Assembly (NCBI RefSeq): GCF_001500025.1
Contig: NZ_LQIW01000022.1
Span: 1-33,103, forward strand
DNA length: 33,103 bases
Direction of reading: 5' to 3'
Source: Mycobacterium sp. IS-1590
Lineage (GTDB): Bacteria > Actinomycetota > Actinomycetes > Mycobacteriales > Mycobacteriaceae
Of the stretch, positions 1-7,932 are shown one piece after another; position 1 is the first letter of the stretch, and the number at the start of each line of letters is the position of its first letter. The notes below the pieces were generated by a model. That model saw nothing but the letters and a program-made list of their open reading frames with translations, ran no database searches and was not told where the DNA came from. A program made the position numbers and the translations under genes.

Positions 1-828
1 CGGGGGCGGGGCCTCGCCGTCGGAGGTGGAGTCGGCGGCCTGCTCATCCTGGTGGTGGCGCTGTTCCTCGGCGTCGACCCTGGCACGGTGATGCCCCAGC
101 AGGGCCAGTACGACAGCCAGGGTGTGCAGGCGCCCGGTTTCGACTTCAGCCAGTGCAAGACCGGTGCCGACGCCAATGCGATCCCCCAGTGCCGCGTACT
201 CGCCACCGGCAACTCACTCGACGCGATCTGGCCACAACTGATGCCCGACTACACCCGACCGGGCGTTCATCTGTTCACCGGGAGCGTCAACACGGCGTGC
301 GGGCAGGCCACCAGCGACGTCGGACCGTTCTACTGCCCTGCGGATCAGACCGCCTACTTCGACGTCGGTTTCTTCGACGTGCTGCGTGACCAATTCGGTT
401 CCAGCGGCGGTCCGTTGGCGCAGGAGTACGTGGTTGCCCACGAATACGGTCACCACGTACAGAACCTCACCGGCGCCCTTCGGCAGTCGCAGGGTCCCGG
501 CGCCGCGGGCCCCACCGGCGGCGGTGTTCGCACCGAACTGCAGGCCGACTGTTACGCCGGGGTGTGGGCGCACTACGCCGCCATCACCAAGCAGGAAGGC
601 ACCGACGTCACGTTCCTGGAGCCGTTGACCGACAAGGACATCGCCGATGCGCTGTCGGCTGCGGCCGCGGTGGGCGATGACCGCATCCAGAAGCAGACCA
701 CGGGCCGCGTCAACCCGGAGGCGTGGACGCACGGATCGGCCGCGCAGAGGCAGAAGTGGTTCACCGAGGGCTACCGCACAGGTGATCCGAAGGCCTGCGA
801 CACGTTCGCCACGAACGACCTTGGGTAG
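1..828 (+). CDS. Neutral zinc metallopeptidase, YpfJ/KPN_02809 family (5' truncated)
   Basis: The frame is open from base 1, so the true start lies upstream. The visible N-terminus is a hydrophobic transmembrane segment (bases about 25-75), followed by an extracytoplasmic domain. The zinc-binding HEYGH motif is encoded at 439-453, and a downstream ELQAD motif (about 535-549) supplies the likely third ligand, as is typical of Pfam PF04228. Four or more cysteines in the ectodomain suggest disulfides. The architecture and the position about 10 kb from an Rv2578c-like gene match Rv2575 of M. tuberculosis, annotated as a glycine/proline-rich membrane protein; the Gly/Pro-rich cytoplasmic part would lie outside the window. 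The substrate is unknown. The gene ends with TAG at 826-828, and the next reading frame starts at or before this stop. Confidence 0.88.
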   Translation, partial: RGRGLAVGGGVGGLLILVVALFLGVDPGTVMPQQGQYDSQGVQAPGFDFSQCKTGADANAIPQCRVLATGNSLDAIWPQLMPDYTRPGVHLFTGSVNTACGQATSDVGPFYCPADQTAYFDVGFFDVLRDQFGSSGGPLAQEYVVAHEYGHHVQNLTGALRQSQGPGAAGPTGGGVRTELQADCYAGVWAHYAAITKQEGTDVTFLEPLTDKDIADALSAAAAVGDDRIQKQTTGRVNPEAWTHGSAAQRQKWFTEGYRTGDPKACDTFATNDLG

Positions 829-2479
829 GTCGCCCACGGCCGTCGATGCCGTCGCCGAACGCTACCTGGACACCCTTGCCGCACTCGACCCTTGCGCGGC
901 AACGAAAATGGGCATCACCGGCCACGACCGCAACTATGACGAGGACATCACCGACTACTCCCCCGACGGCGTCGCCGCGCGTGCCGATGCTGCCCGCGCC
1001 GCGTTGCGCGAACTGGACGCGGTCACCGCCGAGGACGCCGTCGACGAGGTGACGATCGCGGCGATGCGCGAGCGCCTCGGGATCGTCGTCGGACTCAACG
1101 AGGCCGGCCTCGATCTGGGCGAACTCAACGTCATCGCCTCACCGCTGCAGAGCATGCGCGCCGTGTTCGACCTCATGCCCACCGACACCGCCGACGACTG
1201 GGCGGTGATCGCGCGCCGGTTGTCGCGGGTGCCCGACCGTGTCGCCGGATATACCGAGGCGCTGCGCGCCGCGGTGACCGACGGCCACCCTCCCGCTGTG
1301 CGCCAGGTCGCGCGCGGCATCGAACAGTCCGCAAGCATCCAGTACCTGTTGGTGGACATGGTCGCGTCCGCGGTCCCCGAAAACCCGACACTGCACGATG
1401 ATCTGCAAGAGAAGGCGGCGAACGCCGCGAACGCCTACCGCGAACTCGGCAGGATCCTCGGAGACGAGATCGCACCGCATGCGCGGGCCGAGGATGCGGT
1501 CGGCCGGGACGTCTACCGGCTGTGCTCGCAGTCGTTCCTCGGCGCCGAAGTCGATTTCGACGAAACCTACGAGTGGGGCCTGGATCGGCTGAACGGCATT
1601 GTCGCCGAGCAGGAAAAGCTTGCCCAGCAGTTGTATCCCGGAACGTCGATCGCGGACGCTCTGCGGCGCCTGGACGGCGAGGAGCGTTACCTCATCCACG
1701 GCGTCGACGCGCTGCAGGCCTGGATGCAAGACCTCTCCGACCGCGCTGTCGAGGCGCTCGCCGACACGCATTTCGACATCGCCGAACCACTGCGCCGGCT
1801 CGAGTGCCGGATCGCGCCGACGCACACCGGCGGCATCTACTACACCGGTCCCTCGGAGGACTTCAGCAGACCGGGCCGGATGTGGTGGTCGGTTCCCTAC
1901 GGCGTCGACACCTTCCACACGTGGCAGGAGACGACGACGGTGTTCCACGAGGGGGTACCGGGCCACCACCTGCAGATCGGGCGCGCGGTCGTGCGCGCCG
2001 ATGAGCTCAACCGGTGGCGGCGGCTGGGCTGCTTCGTATCGGGCCACGGTGAGGGCTGGGCGCTGTACGCCGAACGGCTGATGGCCGAACTCGGTTGGCT
2101 CGACGATCCCGGCGACCACATCGGAATGCTGGACGCGCAACGCTTTCGGGCCGCGCGAGTCGTCATCGACATCGGTGTGCACTGCGGTATGACCGCACCC
2201 GACGGCACCGTGTGGGATGCCGAGAAGGCATGGCATTTCCTGGTGTCCCACAGCGCGATGAACGAGGAGCACCTGCAGTTCGAACTCGACCGCTACCTCG
2301 GTTGGCCGGGACAGGCGCCGTCGTATGCGATCGGCCAGCGAATCTGGGAGCGGCTGCGTGACGAGACGCTGGGCCGCGGTCTGTCGCTCAAGGAGTTCCA
2401 CGACCGCGCCCTGGATCTCGGCGGATTACCGCTCGATGTGCTCCGGTACGCGTTGATGCGCGATTTCGCCTCCGGCTGA
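821..2479 (+). CDS. DUF885 family protein (putative metal-dependent peptidase/hydrolase)
   Basis: A protein of about 552 aa of the DUF885 family (PF05960). The diagnostic motif HEGVPGHHLQ, a zincin-like HExxxGHH arrangement, is encoded near 1949-1978. A C-terminal region with SHSAMNEEHLQFELDRYLGWPGQA is also typical of the family (near 2250-2315). Members are usually 550-600 aa. They are presumed metal-dependent peptidases, but the substrate is not known. There is no signal peptide, so it is probably cytoplasmic. The start is uncertain. TTG at 821 overlaps the preceding stop and gives a sensible N-terminus, but has no clear ribosome-binding site. An in-frame GTG at 782 has GAGGG 11 nt upstream, but would add an arginine-rich stretch that looks like a shadow of the preceding gene. 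Overlap implies co-transcription with the metallopeptidase gene. Confidence 0.85.
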   Translation: MGRSPTAVDAVAERYLDTLAALDPCAATKMGITGHDRNYDEDITDYSPDGVAARADAARAALRELDAVTAEDAVDEVTIAAMRERLGIVVGLNEAGLDLGELNVIASPLQSMRAVFDLMPTDTADDWAVIARRLSRVPDRVAGYTEALRAAVTDGHPPAVRQVARGIEQSASIQYLLVDMVASAVPENPTLHDDLQEKAANAANAYRELGRILGDEIAPHARAEDAVGRDVYRLCSQSFLGAEVDFDETYEWGLDRLNGIVAEQEKLAQQLYPGTSIADALRRLDGEERYLIHGVDALQAWMQDLSDRAVEALADTHFDIAEPLRRLECRIAPTHTGGIYYTGPSEDFSRPGRMWWSVPYGVDTFHTWQETTTVFHEGVPGHHLQIGRAVVRADELNRWRRLGCFVSGHGEGWALYAERLMAELGWLDDPGDHIGMLDAQRFRAARVVIDIGVHCGMTAPDGTVWDAEKAWHFLVSHSAMNEEHLQFELDRYLGWPGQAPSYAIGQRIWERLRDETLGRGLSLKEFHDRALDLGGLPLDVLRYALMRDFASG

Positions 2480-2507
2480 GCCTCTTTCGCCGCCCGGTCG
2501 TACGCCC

Positions 2508-2513
2508 TAGCGT
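2508..2513 (+). promoter_or_regulatory. Candidate -10 element of a leaderless promoter
   Basis: TAGCGT fits the mycobacterial TANNNT -10 consensus and lies exactly 6 nt before the GTG at 2520. The expected transcription start therefore falls on the first base of the start codon. No Shine-Dalgarno sequence precedes this GTG, which fits a leaderless mRNA. Confidence 0.45.
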
Positions 2514-2519
2514 GGACGC

Positions 2520-3194
2520 GTGGAGTCTGTGACCGTCACACCGAACCTCACCATGCTCGTCGTCAACGGCTGGCAGGTCTACGCCTGGCGCGACGGCGAC
2601 TCGGTCACCCTGATCGACACCGGGGCGCCGGGATCCGGCGCGGCCATCGTCGAGGCGGTACCCGGAATCGATCGGATAGTCCTGACGCACGGGCATGTCG
2701 ACCACATCGGCTCGGCGGCCGAACTTCACCGATCGACCGGGGCTCCCGTCGTCGCCGGCGCCGGTGACGCCGCGGCGATTCGGGGCGGTTCCCCGCTGCC
2801 CCCACCGGTGTTCGAGGACTGGGAGGTGCCGATCCACGCGCGCGTCGCCGCGGGCCTGCCCGACGCGGCCGACCCCGTGCCCGTCGACCGGGAGCTGCGC
2901 GACGGCGACATCCTCGACTTCGGCGGCGGCGCGCAGGTGCTGTCGATACCCGGCCACACCGAGGGCAGCATCGCGATTCATCTTCCGCAGCACGGCGTGC
3001 TGCTCACCGGGGACACCATCGCCAACGTCGGCACGCTCATGCTCGGCACCTTCAATCAGGACCGTGCGCGCACGGTGGCGTCATTCCGCCGCCTCGCCGC
3101 CCTCGACACCGACACGGCGTGTTTCGGACACGGCGAGCCGATCGTCTCCGGTGCCGGCGCCCGGCTTCGCGAGGTCGCGGCCACGCTGAGGTGA
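2520..3194 (+). CDS. Metallo-beta-lactamase-fold hydrolase
   Basis: A 224-aa protein with the MBL-fold metal-binding motif THGHVDHIG (H57, H59, D61, H62). Further metal-site motifs follow: PGHTEGS, TGDT and a C-terminal FGHGEPI. These point to a binuclear zinc hydrolase of the glyoxalase-II-like superfamily, with no signal peptide. The specific substrate cannot be read from the sequence. I prefer GTG 2520 because a TANNNT box lies 6 nt upstream; a second in-frame GTG at 2529 is possible. It stands alone between the DUF885 gene (40-nt gap) and a reductase gene with its own ribosome-binding site. Confidence 0.85.
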   Translation: MESVTVTPNLTMLVVNGWQVYAWRDGDSVTLIDTGAPGSGAAIVEAVPGIDRIVLTHGHVDHIGSAAELHRSTGAPVVAGAGDAAAIRGGSPLPPPVFEDWEVPIHARVAAGLPDAADPVPVDRELRDGDILDFGGGAQVLSIPGHTEGSIAIHLPQHGVLLTGDTIANVGTLMLGTFNQDRARTVASFRRLAALDTDTACFGHGEPIVSGAGARLREVAATLR

Positions 3195-3250
3195 CCGGCC
3201 CCATCCGAATCGCCCGGCGAGTACCGTCACCCGTGGTTAAGGAGACATTC

Positions 3251-3997
3251 ATGCGCATCGCAATCGCAGGAGCGACGGGAAACATCGGCGCCCGCACCGC
3301 CGCAGCGCTGGAGCGCGGCGGCCACGACGTCGTCCGCATCAGCCGCTCACTCGGGGTCGACCTGATGTCCGGTGAGGGCCTGGACGCGGCGCTGACCGGC
3401 GTGCACGCCGTCGTCGACACGATCAGCGCACCACCGGTCGATCGGGACGGCACCATCGAGTACTTCGGCACCAGCACCCGCAACCTGCTCGCCGCCGAGC
3501 AGCGCGCCGGTGTCGGTCACCATGTGCTGTTGTCGATCGTCGGCATCCACGACATCGAGGGCAACCCGCACTACGCGGGCAAGCGGGAACAGGAGCGACT
3601 CGTCGCCGACGGTCCGGTGCCGTGGACGATCGTGCCCGCCACCCAATTTCACGACTTCGCGGCCATGGTCGCCGGCTGGTTCGAGCAAGACGGCGTGTCC
3701 ACCATCGCCCCGCTTCTCGTGCAGCCCATCGCACCCGACGACATCGCCGAGGTGCTCGCCGAGGTCGCCGTCGGCCCACCGCAGGGCCGGTATGTCGATG
3801 TCGCGGGGCCCGAGACCCAGGACCTCGTGGACATGGCGCGCCGGACGCTGGCCGCCAGGGGCCGCCAGGTGAAGCTGGTGCCGACCTGGTCGGGCATGTT
3901 CGGGCTGTCGATGGCCGGAAATGTGTTGCTGCCGGGTGAGAATGCGCGTATCGCCCCCACGACATTCGACGACTGGCTCGCCTCAGGCGCCACCTAG
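3251..3997 (+). CDS. NmrA-like NAD(P)-binding oxidoreductase (atypical SDR)
   Basis: A 248-aa Rossmann-fold protein opening with the dinucleotide motif GATGNIG at residues 7-13. It has no YxxxK catalytic pair in the classical position. This fits the NmrA/atypical-SDR (NAD(P)H-binding, PF13460-like) group rather than classical dehydrogenases. Such proteins are reductases or redox-sensing proteins, and the substrate here is unknown. The ATG start at 3251 is fixed by a strong Shine-Dalgarno sequence, AAGGAGA (3239-3245), 5 nt upstream. TACCGT at 3222-3227 could be a -10 box, giving a start near 3234 and a short leader. The next SDR gene begins 14 nt after the stop with AGGAG upstream, so the two are probably one transcript. 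Confidence 0.85.
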   Translation: MRIAIAGATGNIGARTAAALERGGHDVVRISRSLGVDLMSGEGLDAALTGVHAVVDTISAPPVDRDGTIEYFGTSTRNLLAAEQRAGVGHHVLLSIVGIHDIEGNPHYAGKREQERLVADGPVPWTIVPATQFHDFAAMVAGWFEQDGVSTIAPLLVQPIAPDDIAEVLAEVAVGPPQGRYVDVAGPETQDLVDMARRTLAARGRQVKLVPTWSGMFGLSMAGNVLLPGENARIAPTTFDDWLASGAT

Positions 3998-4011
3998 ATC
4001 AGGAGAACTGG

Positions 4012-4836
4012 ATGACCAACGACACCCCGCTCGCCGGAAAAGTGGCCTATGTGACGGGCGCCGCCCGCGGACAGGGCCGCCAGCATTGCGTGCGGCTGGC
4101 CCGCGCCGGCGCCGACATCGTCGCGATCGACGCGTGCGGTCCGGTCGCCGAGCACAACGGCTATCCGCCCGCGCTCCCAGAGGACCTCGCCGAAACCGTC
4201 AGCCTCGTCGAAGGTGAGGGCCGCAAAATCGTCGCCGACCGGGTCGACGTCCGCGACCTCACCGCACAGCAGCGGGTGGTCTCCGACGCGATCGAACAGT
4301 TCGGCCGCCTCGACATCGTCGTCGCCAACGCCGGGGTGATGAACTGGGGTCGGCTGTGGGAGATTTCGGCGCAACAGTGGCAGGAAGTCCTCGACGTCAA
4401 CCTCACCGGTGTCTGGAACACGATCAAGGCCGCGGTGCCGCCGATGATCGAGGCGGGCAACGGCGGGTCGATCATCACGATCAGTTCGGCAGCCGGCATC
4501 AAGGCCGTCCCCGGCTGCGGTCACTACTGCGCCAGCAAGTTCGGCGTCGTCGGGCTCACCAACTCGTTGGCGGTCGAACTCGGCGAGTTCGGCATCCGGG
4601 TCAACTCGGTGCATCCGTACGGCACCGACACCCCGATGGGCAACGACACGTCGATGTGGCAGGTCTTCGCCGATCACCAGACCTACATACACAGCTTCTC
4701 CCCCGGTGCGCTGCCCACGGAGTCGCTGGCGGACCCGGACCTGATCTCCGACATCGTGGTCTGGTTGGCCAGTGACGCCTCGTCACTGCTGACCGCGGCC
4801 CAAATCCCCGCCGACAAGGGCTATCTCAAGATCTGA
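4012..4836 (+). CDS. Mycofactocin-coupled type SDR oxidoreductase
   Basis: A 274-aa classical short-chain dehydrogenase. The cofactor motif TGAARGQGR begins at residue 15. The NAG motif is at 106-108, N130 is in place, SS at 158-159 carries the catalytic serine, and Y172/K176 form the YxxxK pair. The GAARGQGR form of the motif and the roughly 30-residue insertion after the second strand (including YPPALPEDLAETVSLVE) are characteristic of the mycofactocin-associated SDR family (TIGR03971, carveol-dehydrogenase-like). That family is proposed to hold NAD non-exchangeably and pass electrons to the peptide-derived cofactor mycofactocin. The substrate is probably an alcohol, but which one is unknown. 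It follows the NmrA-like gene by 14 nt. AGGAG at 4001-4005 is its ribosome-binding site. Confidence 0.88.
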   Translation: MTNDTPLAGKVAYVTGAARGQGRQHCVRLARAGADIVAIDACGPVAEHNGYPPALPEDLAETVSLVEGEGRKIVADRVDVRDLTAQQRVVSDAIEQFGRLDIVVANAGVMNWGRLWEISAQQWQEVLDVNLTGVWNTIKAAVPPMIEAGNGGSIITISSAAGIKAVPGCGHYCASKFGVVGLTNSLAVELGEFGIRVNSVHPYGTDTPMGNDTSMWQVFADHQTYIHSFSPGALPTESLADPDLISDIVVWLASDASSLLTAAQIPADKGYLKI

Positions 4837-4849
4837 GCTTGCCGCGCGT

Positions 4850-4896
4850 CTGAACTTGTGTGCCACATTCCGGCGAATAACCGTGCAGAGGTTCAG
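4850..4896. repeat. Imperfect inverted repeat between convergent genes
   Basis: The arms CTGAAC (4850-4855) and GTTCAG (4891-4896) are perfect complements, with partial complementarity continuing inward. The structure lies in the 86-bp gap between the SDR gene (+) and the TesB-like gene (-). It could act as a bidirectional terminator, although no T-tract follows. Nothing else is recognisable in this gap. Confidence 0.3.
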
Positions 4897-4922
4897 TTTC
4901 GGCGCCCTGGGCACCGCCCCCG

Positions 4923-5807
4923 TTACAGCCGCGACTGCTCCTTGATCGCCGTGTCGCTGGTGCGCAGCGGCCGGATCAGCGCGTCCTGCGTGAAGGATGC
5001 GATGAGCTCACCGGCCTCGGTGTGCACCGTGCCGCGCACATACGACATGCCGGCGCCCACCTGGGTGCTCTCGTGGCTGTAGAGCAACCACCCGTCGAAC
5101 CGGAACGGCTCGTGGAAGCTGACCGACACCGTCATCGGCGCGGTCGAGACGGTGACGTGGGACTGCGCGGTGCCGATACCCTCGTGCGCGCGCATCGTCG
5201 TCGAAATACCAAGGTGCCCGGTCAGATACGCGATGAGAGCCTTTGCGAGCTCGTCGCGGTCGGGGGTCTTGTCGTAACGCACCCAAGCGTACAGTTCCGG
5301 CGGGCCCACCTCGTCGGGGCTGTTGACGTCGACGACATCGACCAGCCGGATCTCACGACCGGCCATCGCCATCCGCGCGTCGTTCGCCTCGGCAGCTGAT
5401 TTCACGTCGGGCCGCGGCAGCGCGTGGCGGATGACGTCATCGGTCGGGACGTCGGTCAGCACGGTGACGGTGATGCAGCGCTTGCCGTTCTGCTTGGCCG
5501 CGACGACCGCGGTTGCCGTGGAACGGCCTTCGTTGACGACGTCGATCTCCAACTCGACCGGCCCGGCCGCGACCATGACCGCCCGCGAGAACACCGCATG
5601 CGCCGATCGCACCGACTTGCCCTCGAAGCGCTTGGCCACCGCCACGATCGCCTGGGCGAGCACCTGGGTGCCCTCGACCACCTGCCGGTCCTCCTCGCCG
5701 GCGGGCCCGGTCTCGGCGATGAATCGGTTGTCGCCGTCCGAGCGGACGTCGAACAGGTCGAGCAGGGTGTCGACGGTCCACTGTTGCTGCGCTGAGTCTG
5801 TCGTCAT
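4923..5807 (-). CDS. Acyl-CoA thioesterase II-like double-hotdog protein
   Basis: A 294-aa protein with the two-hotdog layout of TesB. The C-terminal hotdog is recognisable from PFRFDGWLLYSHEST, then a glycine-rich strand and ASFTQDALIRP, parallel to the WLLYSVEST and TVQEGVMR regions of E. coli TesB. The role would be hydrolysis of acyl-CoA to free acid and CoA. By eye, the Gln and Thr positions of the TesB catalytic network are kept, but the Asp before WFH (E. coli D204 region) is Thr in TAPMTVSVSFHEP. Activity may therefore be altered or lost. The gene diverges from the TetR gene, and a perfect palindrome (5841-5855) lies in their 77-bp shared promoter region. Minus-strand TACTGT 8 nt before the ATG suggests a near-leaderless start. 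Confidence 0.75.
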   Translation of the reverse strand: MTTDSAQQQWTVDTLLDLFDVRSDGDNRFIAETGPAGEEDRQVVEGTQVLAQAIVAVAKRFEGKSVRSAHAVFSRAVMVAAGPVELEIDVVNEGRSTATAVVAAKQNGKRCITVTVLTDVPTDDVIRHALPRPDVKSAAEANDARMAMAGREIRLVDVVDVNSPDEVGPPELYAWVRYDKTPDRDELAKALIAYLTGHLGISTTMRAHEGIGTAQSHVTVSTAPMTVSVSFHEPFRFDGWLLYSHESTQVGAGMSYVRGTVHTEAGELIASFTQDALIRPLRTSDTAIKEQSRL

Positions 5808-5840
5808 GACAAGGAACAGTAACCGAGCTTCTGCGAAAGC

Positions 5841-5855
5841 GGTAACGTCGTTACC
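5841..5855. promoter_or_regulatory. Probable TetR operator 1
   Basis: GGTAACGTCGTTACC is a perfect 7+1+7 palindrome in the divergent promoter region between the TesB-like gene (-) and the TetR gene (+). A near-identical palindrome lies upstream of the amidohydrolase gene at 6587-6605. The shared form is GGTAAYGTYRTTACC. Location and symmetry fit an autoregulatory TetR-family operator. Confidence 0.75.
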
Positions 5856-5884
5856 AGTCGATTTCGAGCCGGAAGGTGACGACC

Positions 5885-6526
5885 ATGGCCAAGCCGAGCG
5901 GGCGCCCCGCCGCGGGCGCCACCCGCACGGCCGAGGCCGATCCTCGGCCCAAGCGCTTCATGAAGTCGGCATTGGCGATCCTCGGCGAGACCGGGCGCAC
6001 CGACTTCACCGTGCTCGAGGTGGTCGAGCGGTCGAAGACCTCGCTGCGGTCCTTCTACCAACACTTCTCGACCAAGGACGAACTGCTCCTCGCGCTGGTC
6101 GACAAGATCATGTCCGAGTCGACGCGCCGCTGGCGCCAGGACACCGCCGGGCTGCCGGCCGCCGCGGCCCTTCGCGTCCTCATCGACCGGATCTGTACCC
6201 CGCCCGAGACCACCACGCAGGACAAAGTCAACCGGGGCTTGACCAACTACAACGACCGCCTCGCCGAGACGCTGCCGCGGGAGTACGCCCGGGTGCTCTC
6301 GCCGGTTTACGAGCTGATCACAGACATCATCAACCGCGGCATCGCCGAGGGTGTCTTCCGGTCTGACCTCAACGTCGACGCGCGGGCCGCGCTGATCATG
6401 CAGTCCGCGCTGGGCGCGATCCGGTTACAGGTGCTCGGCGCGGAACTCAGCGGGGCACCGGTCGGCGCCGACGACATCTACGACTTCTGCCTCAGCGGGC
6501 TCACCGGACGCGACACGAACGCTTGA
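5885..6526 (+). CDS. TetR/AcrR family transcriptional regulator
   Basis: A 213-aa regulator. The N-terminal helix-turn-helix spans roughly residues 25-70, with the TetR signature TVLEVVERSKTSLRSFYQHFSTKDELLLAL. The C-terminal all-helical domain is the presumed ligand-binding and dimerisation part. ATG 5885 is preferred because GGAAGG (5871-5876) lies 8 nt upstream; a GTG at 5876 is the alternative. The palindrome at 5841-5855 lies 29 bp before the start, and a second copy precedes the adjacent amidohydrolase gene. It therefore probably represses itself, the divergent TesB-like gene and the downstream catabolic genes. The inducer is likely an acyl-CoA or pathway intermediate, by analogy with mycobacterial lipid regulators such as KstR and FadR types. 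The operator does not match the KstR or KstR2 motifs I know. Confidence 0.88.
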   Translation: MAKPSGRPAAGATRTAEADPRPKRFMKSALAILGETGRTDFTVLEVVERSKTSLRSFYQHFSTKDELLLALVDKIMSESTRRWRQDTAGLPAAAALRVLIDRICTPPETTTQDKVNRGLTNYNDRLAETLPREYARVLSPVYELITDIINRGIAEGVFRSDLNVDARAALIMQSALGAIRLQVLGAELSGAPVGADDIYDFCLSGLTGRDTNA

Positions 6527-6571
6527 CCTGCGCCGCACAAGCCGAGAACCAGCCTCTCCGGTACGGCTGTT

Positions 6572-6605
6572 TATGCTGGTCCGAAAGTGGTAATGTCATT
6601 ACCAC
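6572..6605 (+). promoter_or_regulatory. Promoter with probable TetR operator 2
   Basis: TATGCT (6572-6577) fits a TANNNT -10 box. GTGGTAATGTCATTACCAC (6587-6605) is a perfect 9+1+9 palindrome placed where transcription would start (about 6584) or just downstream. Occupancy by a repressor would block the promoter. The palindrome core matches operator 1 at 13 of 15 positions, and the two differing positions compensate each other so that symmetry is preserved. Confidence 0.7.
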
Positions 6606-6636
6606 CCACAGCCAATCAGACTTTCAGGAGGCGAAC

Positions 6637-7860
6637 ATGACACGCCAGCTTCCGTATCCCGTCTTCGACGCGGACAACCACTTCTACGAGCCCAAAGAGG
6701 CGCTGACCAAGTTCCTCCCGGACCACCGCAAACACGTCATCGACTACATCGAGGTCCGCGGCCGGACCAAGATCATGGTGCGCAACCAGGTCAGCGACTA
6801 CATCCCGAACCCGACGTTCGAGGTCGTCGCGCGCCCGGGCGCCCAGGAGGAGTACTTCAAGCACGGCAGCGGCGGCAAGAGCTTCCGCGAGGTGATGGGT
6901 AAGCCGATGAAGGCGATCCCGGCGTTCCGCGAACCCGCCGCGCGACTCGAGGTCATGGACGGCCTCGGCCTGGACTACTCGCTGATGTTCCCCACCCTGG
7001 CCAGCCTGGTCGAGGAACGGATGAAGGACGATCCGGAGCTGATCCTCGACGTGATCCATGCGCTCAACGAGTGGATGTATGAGACCTGGCAGTTCAACTA
7101 CGAGGATCGGATCTTCTCCACGCCGGTGATCAACCTCGGCATCGTCGACCGCGCCCTCGAGGAACTCGAGTGGTGCCTGGAGCGCGGCGCCAAGACGGTC
7201 CTGGTCCGGCCGGCGCCGGTGCCCGGGCTCAAGGGCACGCGCTCGTTCGGGCTGCCCGAGTTCGACCCGTTCTGGGACGCGTGCGTCAAGGCCGGTATCC
7301 CCGTGTCGATGCACGCCTCAGACTCCGGCTACGCCGAGTACCTCAACGACTGGGAACCCGCCGACGAGTACCTGCCGTTCAAGCCGACGGCGTTTCGGAT
7401 GGTGTCGATGGGCAAGCGGCCCATCGAGGATTCGATGGCGGCGCTGGTGTGCCACGGCGCGCTCACCCGCAACCCCGATCTGCGGATCTTGTCGATCGAG
7501 AACGGCGCCGACTGGGTGCCGTACCTGTTCAAGCAGTTCGAGGGCGTCTACAAGAAGATGCCGCAGGAGTTCCCCGAGAATCCGATCGAGGCGTTCAAGC
7601 GCGGCGTGTACGTCGCGCCGTTCTGGGAGGACGACTTCGCCAAGATGGCCGATCTCATCGGTGTCGACCGGGTGATCTTCGGTTCGGACTGGCCGCACCC
7701 GGAGGGGCTGGCCGAGCCGACGCATCTGATCGACGACCTGCAGGGCCTCGACGAGGAGGGCCAGCGCAAGGTCATGGGCGGCAACATGATCGAGTTGTTC
7801 AAGGTTCCCAACGAGATCGTCCACAACCCCGACGTGCCCGCGCTCGTCATCCCCGCCTGA
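6637..7860 (+). CDS. Amidohydrolase family protein (Amidohydro_2)
   Basis: A 407-aa TIM-barrel metal-dependent hydrolase or decarboxylase of the PF04909 type. The N-terminal DADNHFYEP stretch carries the first metal-ligand position. SMHASDSG provides a mid-protein histidine, and GSDWPHPEG near the C-terminus contains the conserved barrel aspartate. Relatives include decarboxylases of the ACMS/gamma-resorcylate group and many actinobacterial proteins linked to aromatic or terpenoid catabolism. The substrate here is unknown. The ATG start is fixed by a perfect AGGAGG (6626-6631) with a 5-nt spacer. A strong palindrome directly upstream indicates control by the neighbouring TetR protein. Acyl-CoA dehydrogenase genes follow, which suggests a shared catabolic route. 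Confidence 0.85.
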   Translation: MTRQLPYPVFDADNHFYEPKEALTKFLPDHRKHVIDYIEVRGRTKIMVRNQVSDYIPNPTFEVVARPGAQEEYFKHGSGGKSFREVMGKPMKAIPAFREPAARLEVMDGLGLDYSLMFPTLASLVEERMKDDPELILDVIHALNEWMYETWQFNYEDRIFSTPVINLGIVDRALEELEWCLERGAKTVLVRPAPVPGLKGTRSFGLPEFDPFWDACVKAGIPVSMHASDSGYAEYLNDWEPADEYLPFKPTAFRMVSMGKRPIEDSMAALVCHGALTRNPDLRILSIENGADWVPYLFKQFEGVYKKMPQEFPENPIEAFKRGVYVAPFWEDDFAKMADLIGVDRVIFGSDWPHPEGLAEPTHLIDDLQGLDEEGQRKVMGGNMIELFKVPNEIVHNPDVPALVIPA

Positions 7861-7874
7861 GTTCAGGCACCGTC

Positions 7875-7912
7875 GCGAACGTGCGTGTCATTTCATCGAC
7901 ACGCACGTTCGC
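7875..7912. repeat. Perfect 15-bp stem-loop, variant of the dispersed intergenic repeat
   Basis: GCGAACGTGCGTGTC (7875-7889) and its exact complement GACACGCACGTTCGC (7898-7912) flank an 8-nt loop. The arms resemble the ends of the 62-bp repeats at 19186 and 20357 (CGCGAGCGTGCGTG), but the internal core is missing, as if deleted. It lies between the amidohydrolase stop and the next gene and could weaken read-through or stabilise the upstream mRNA end. No T-tract follows. Confidence 0.8.
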
Positions 7913-7932
7913 ACGATTACGAAAGAGAGCCC

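Noticed and set aside
1139..2401. 420-codon minus-strand frame opposite the DUF885 gene
   Set aside because: No recognisable domain and no start signals; the opposite strand encodes the family motif.
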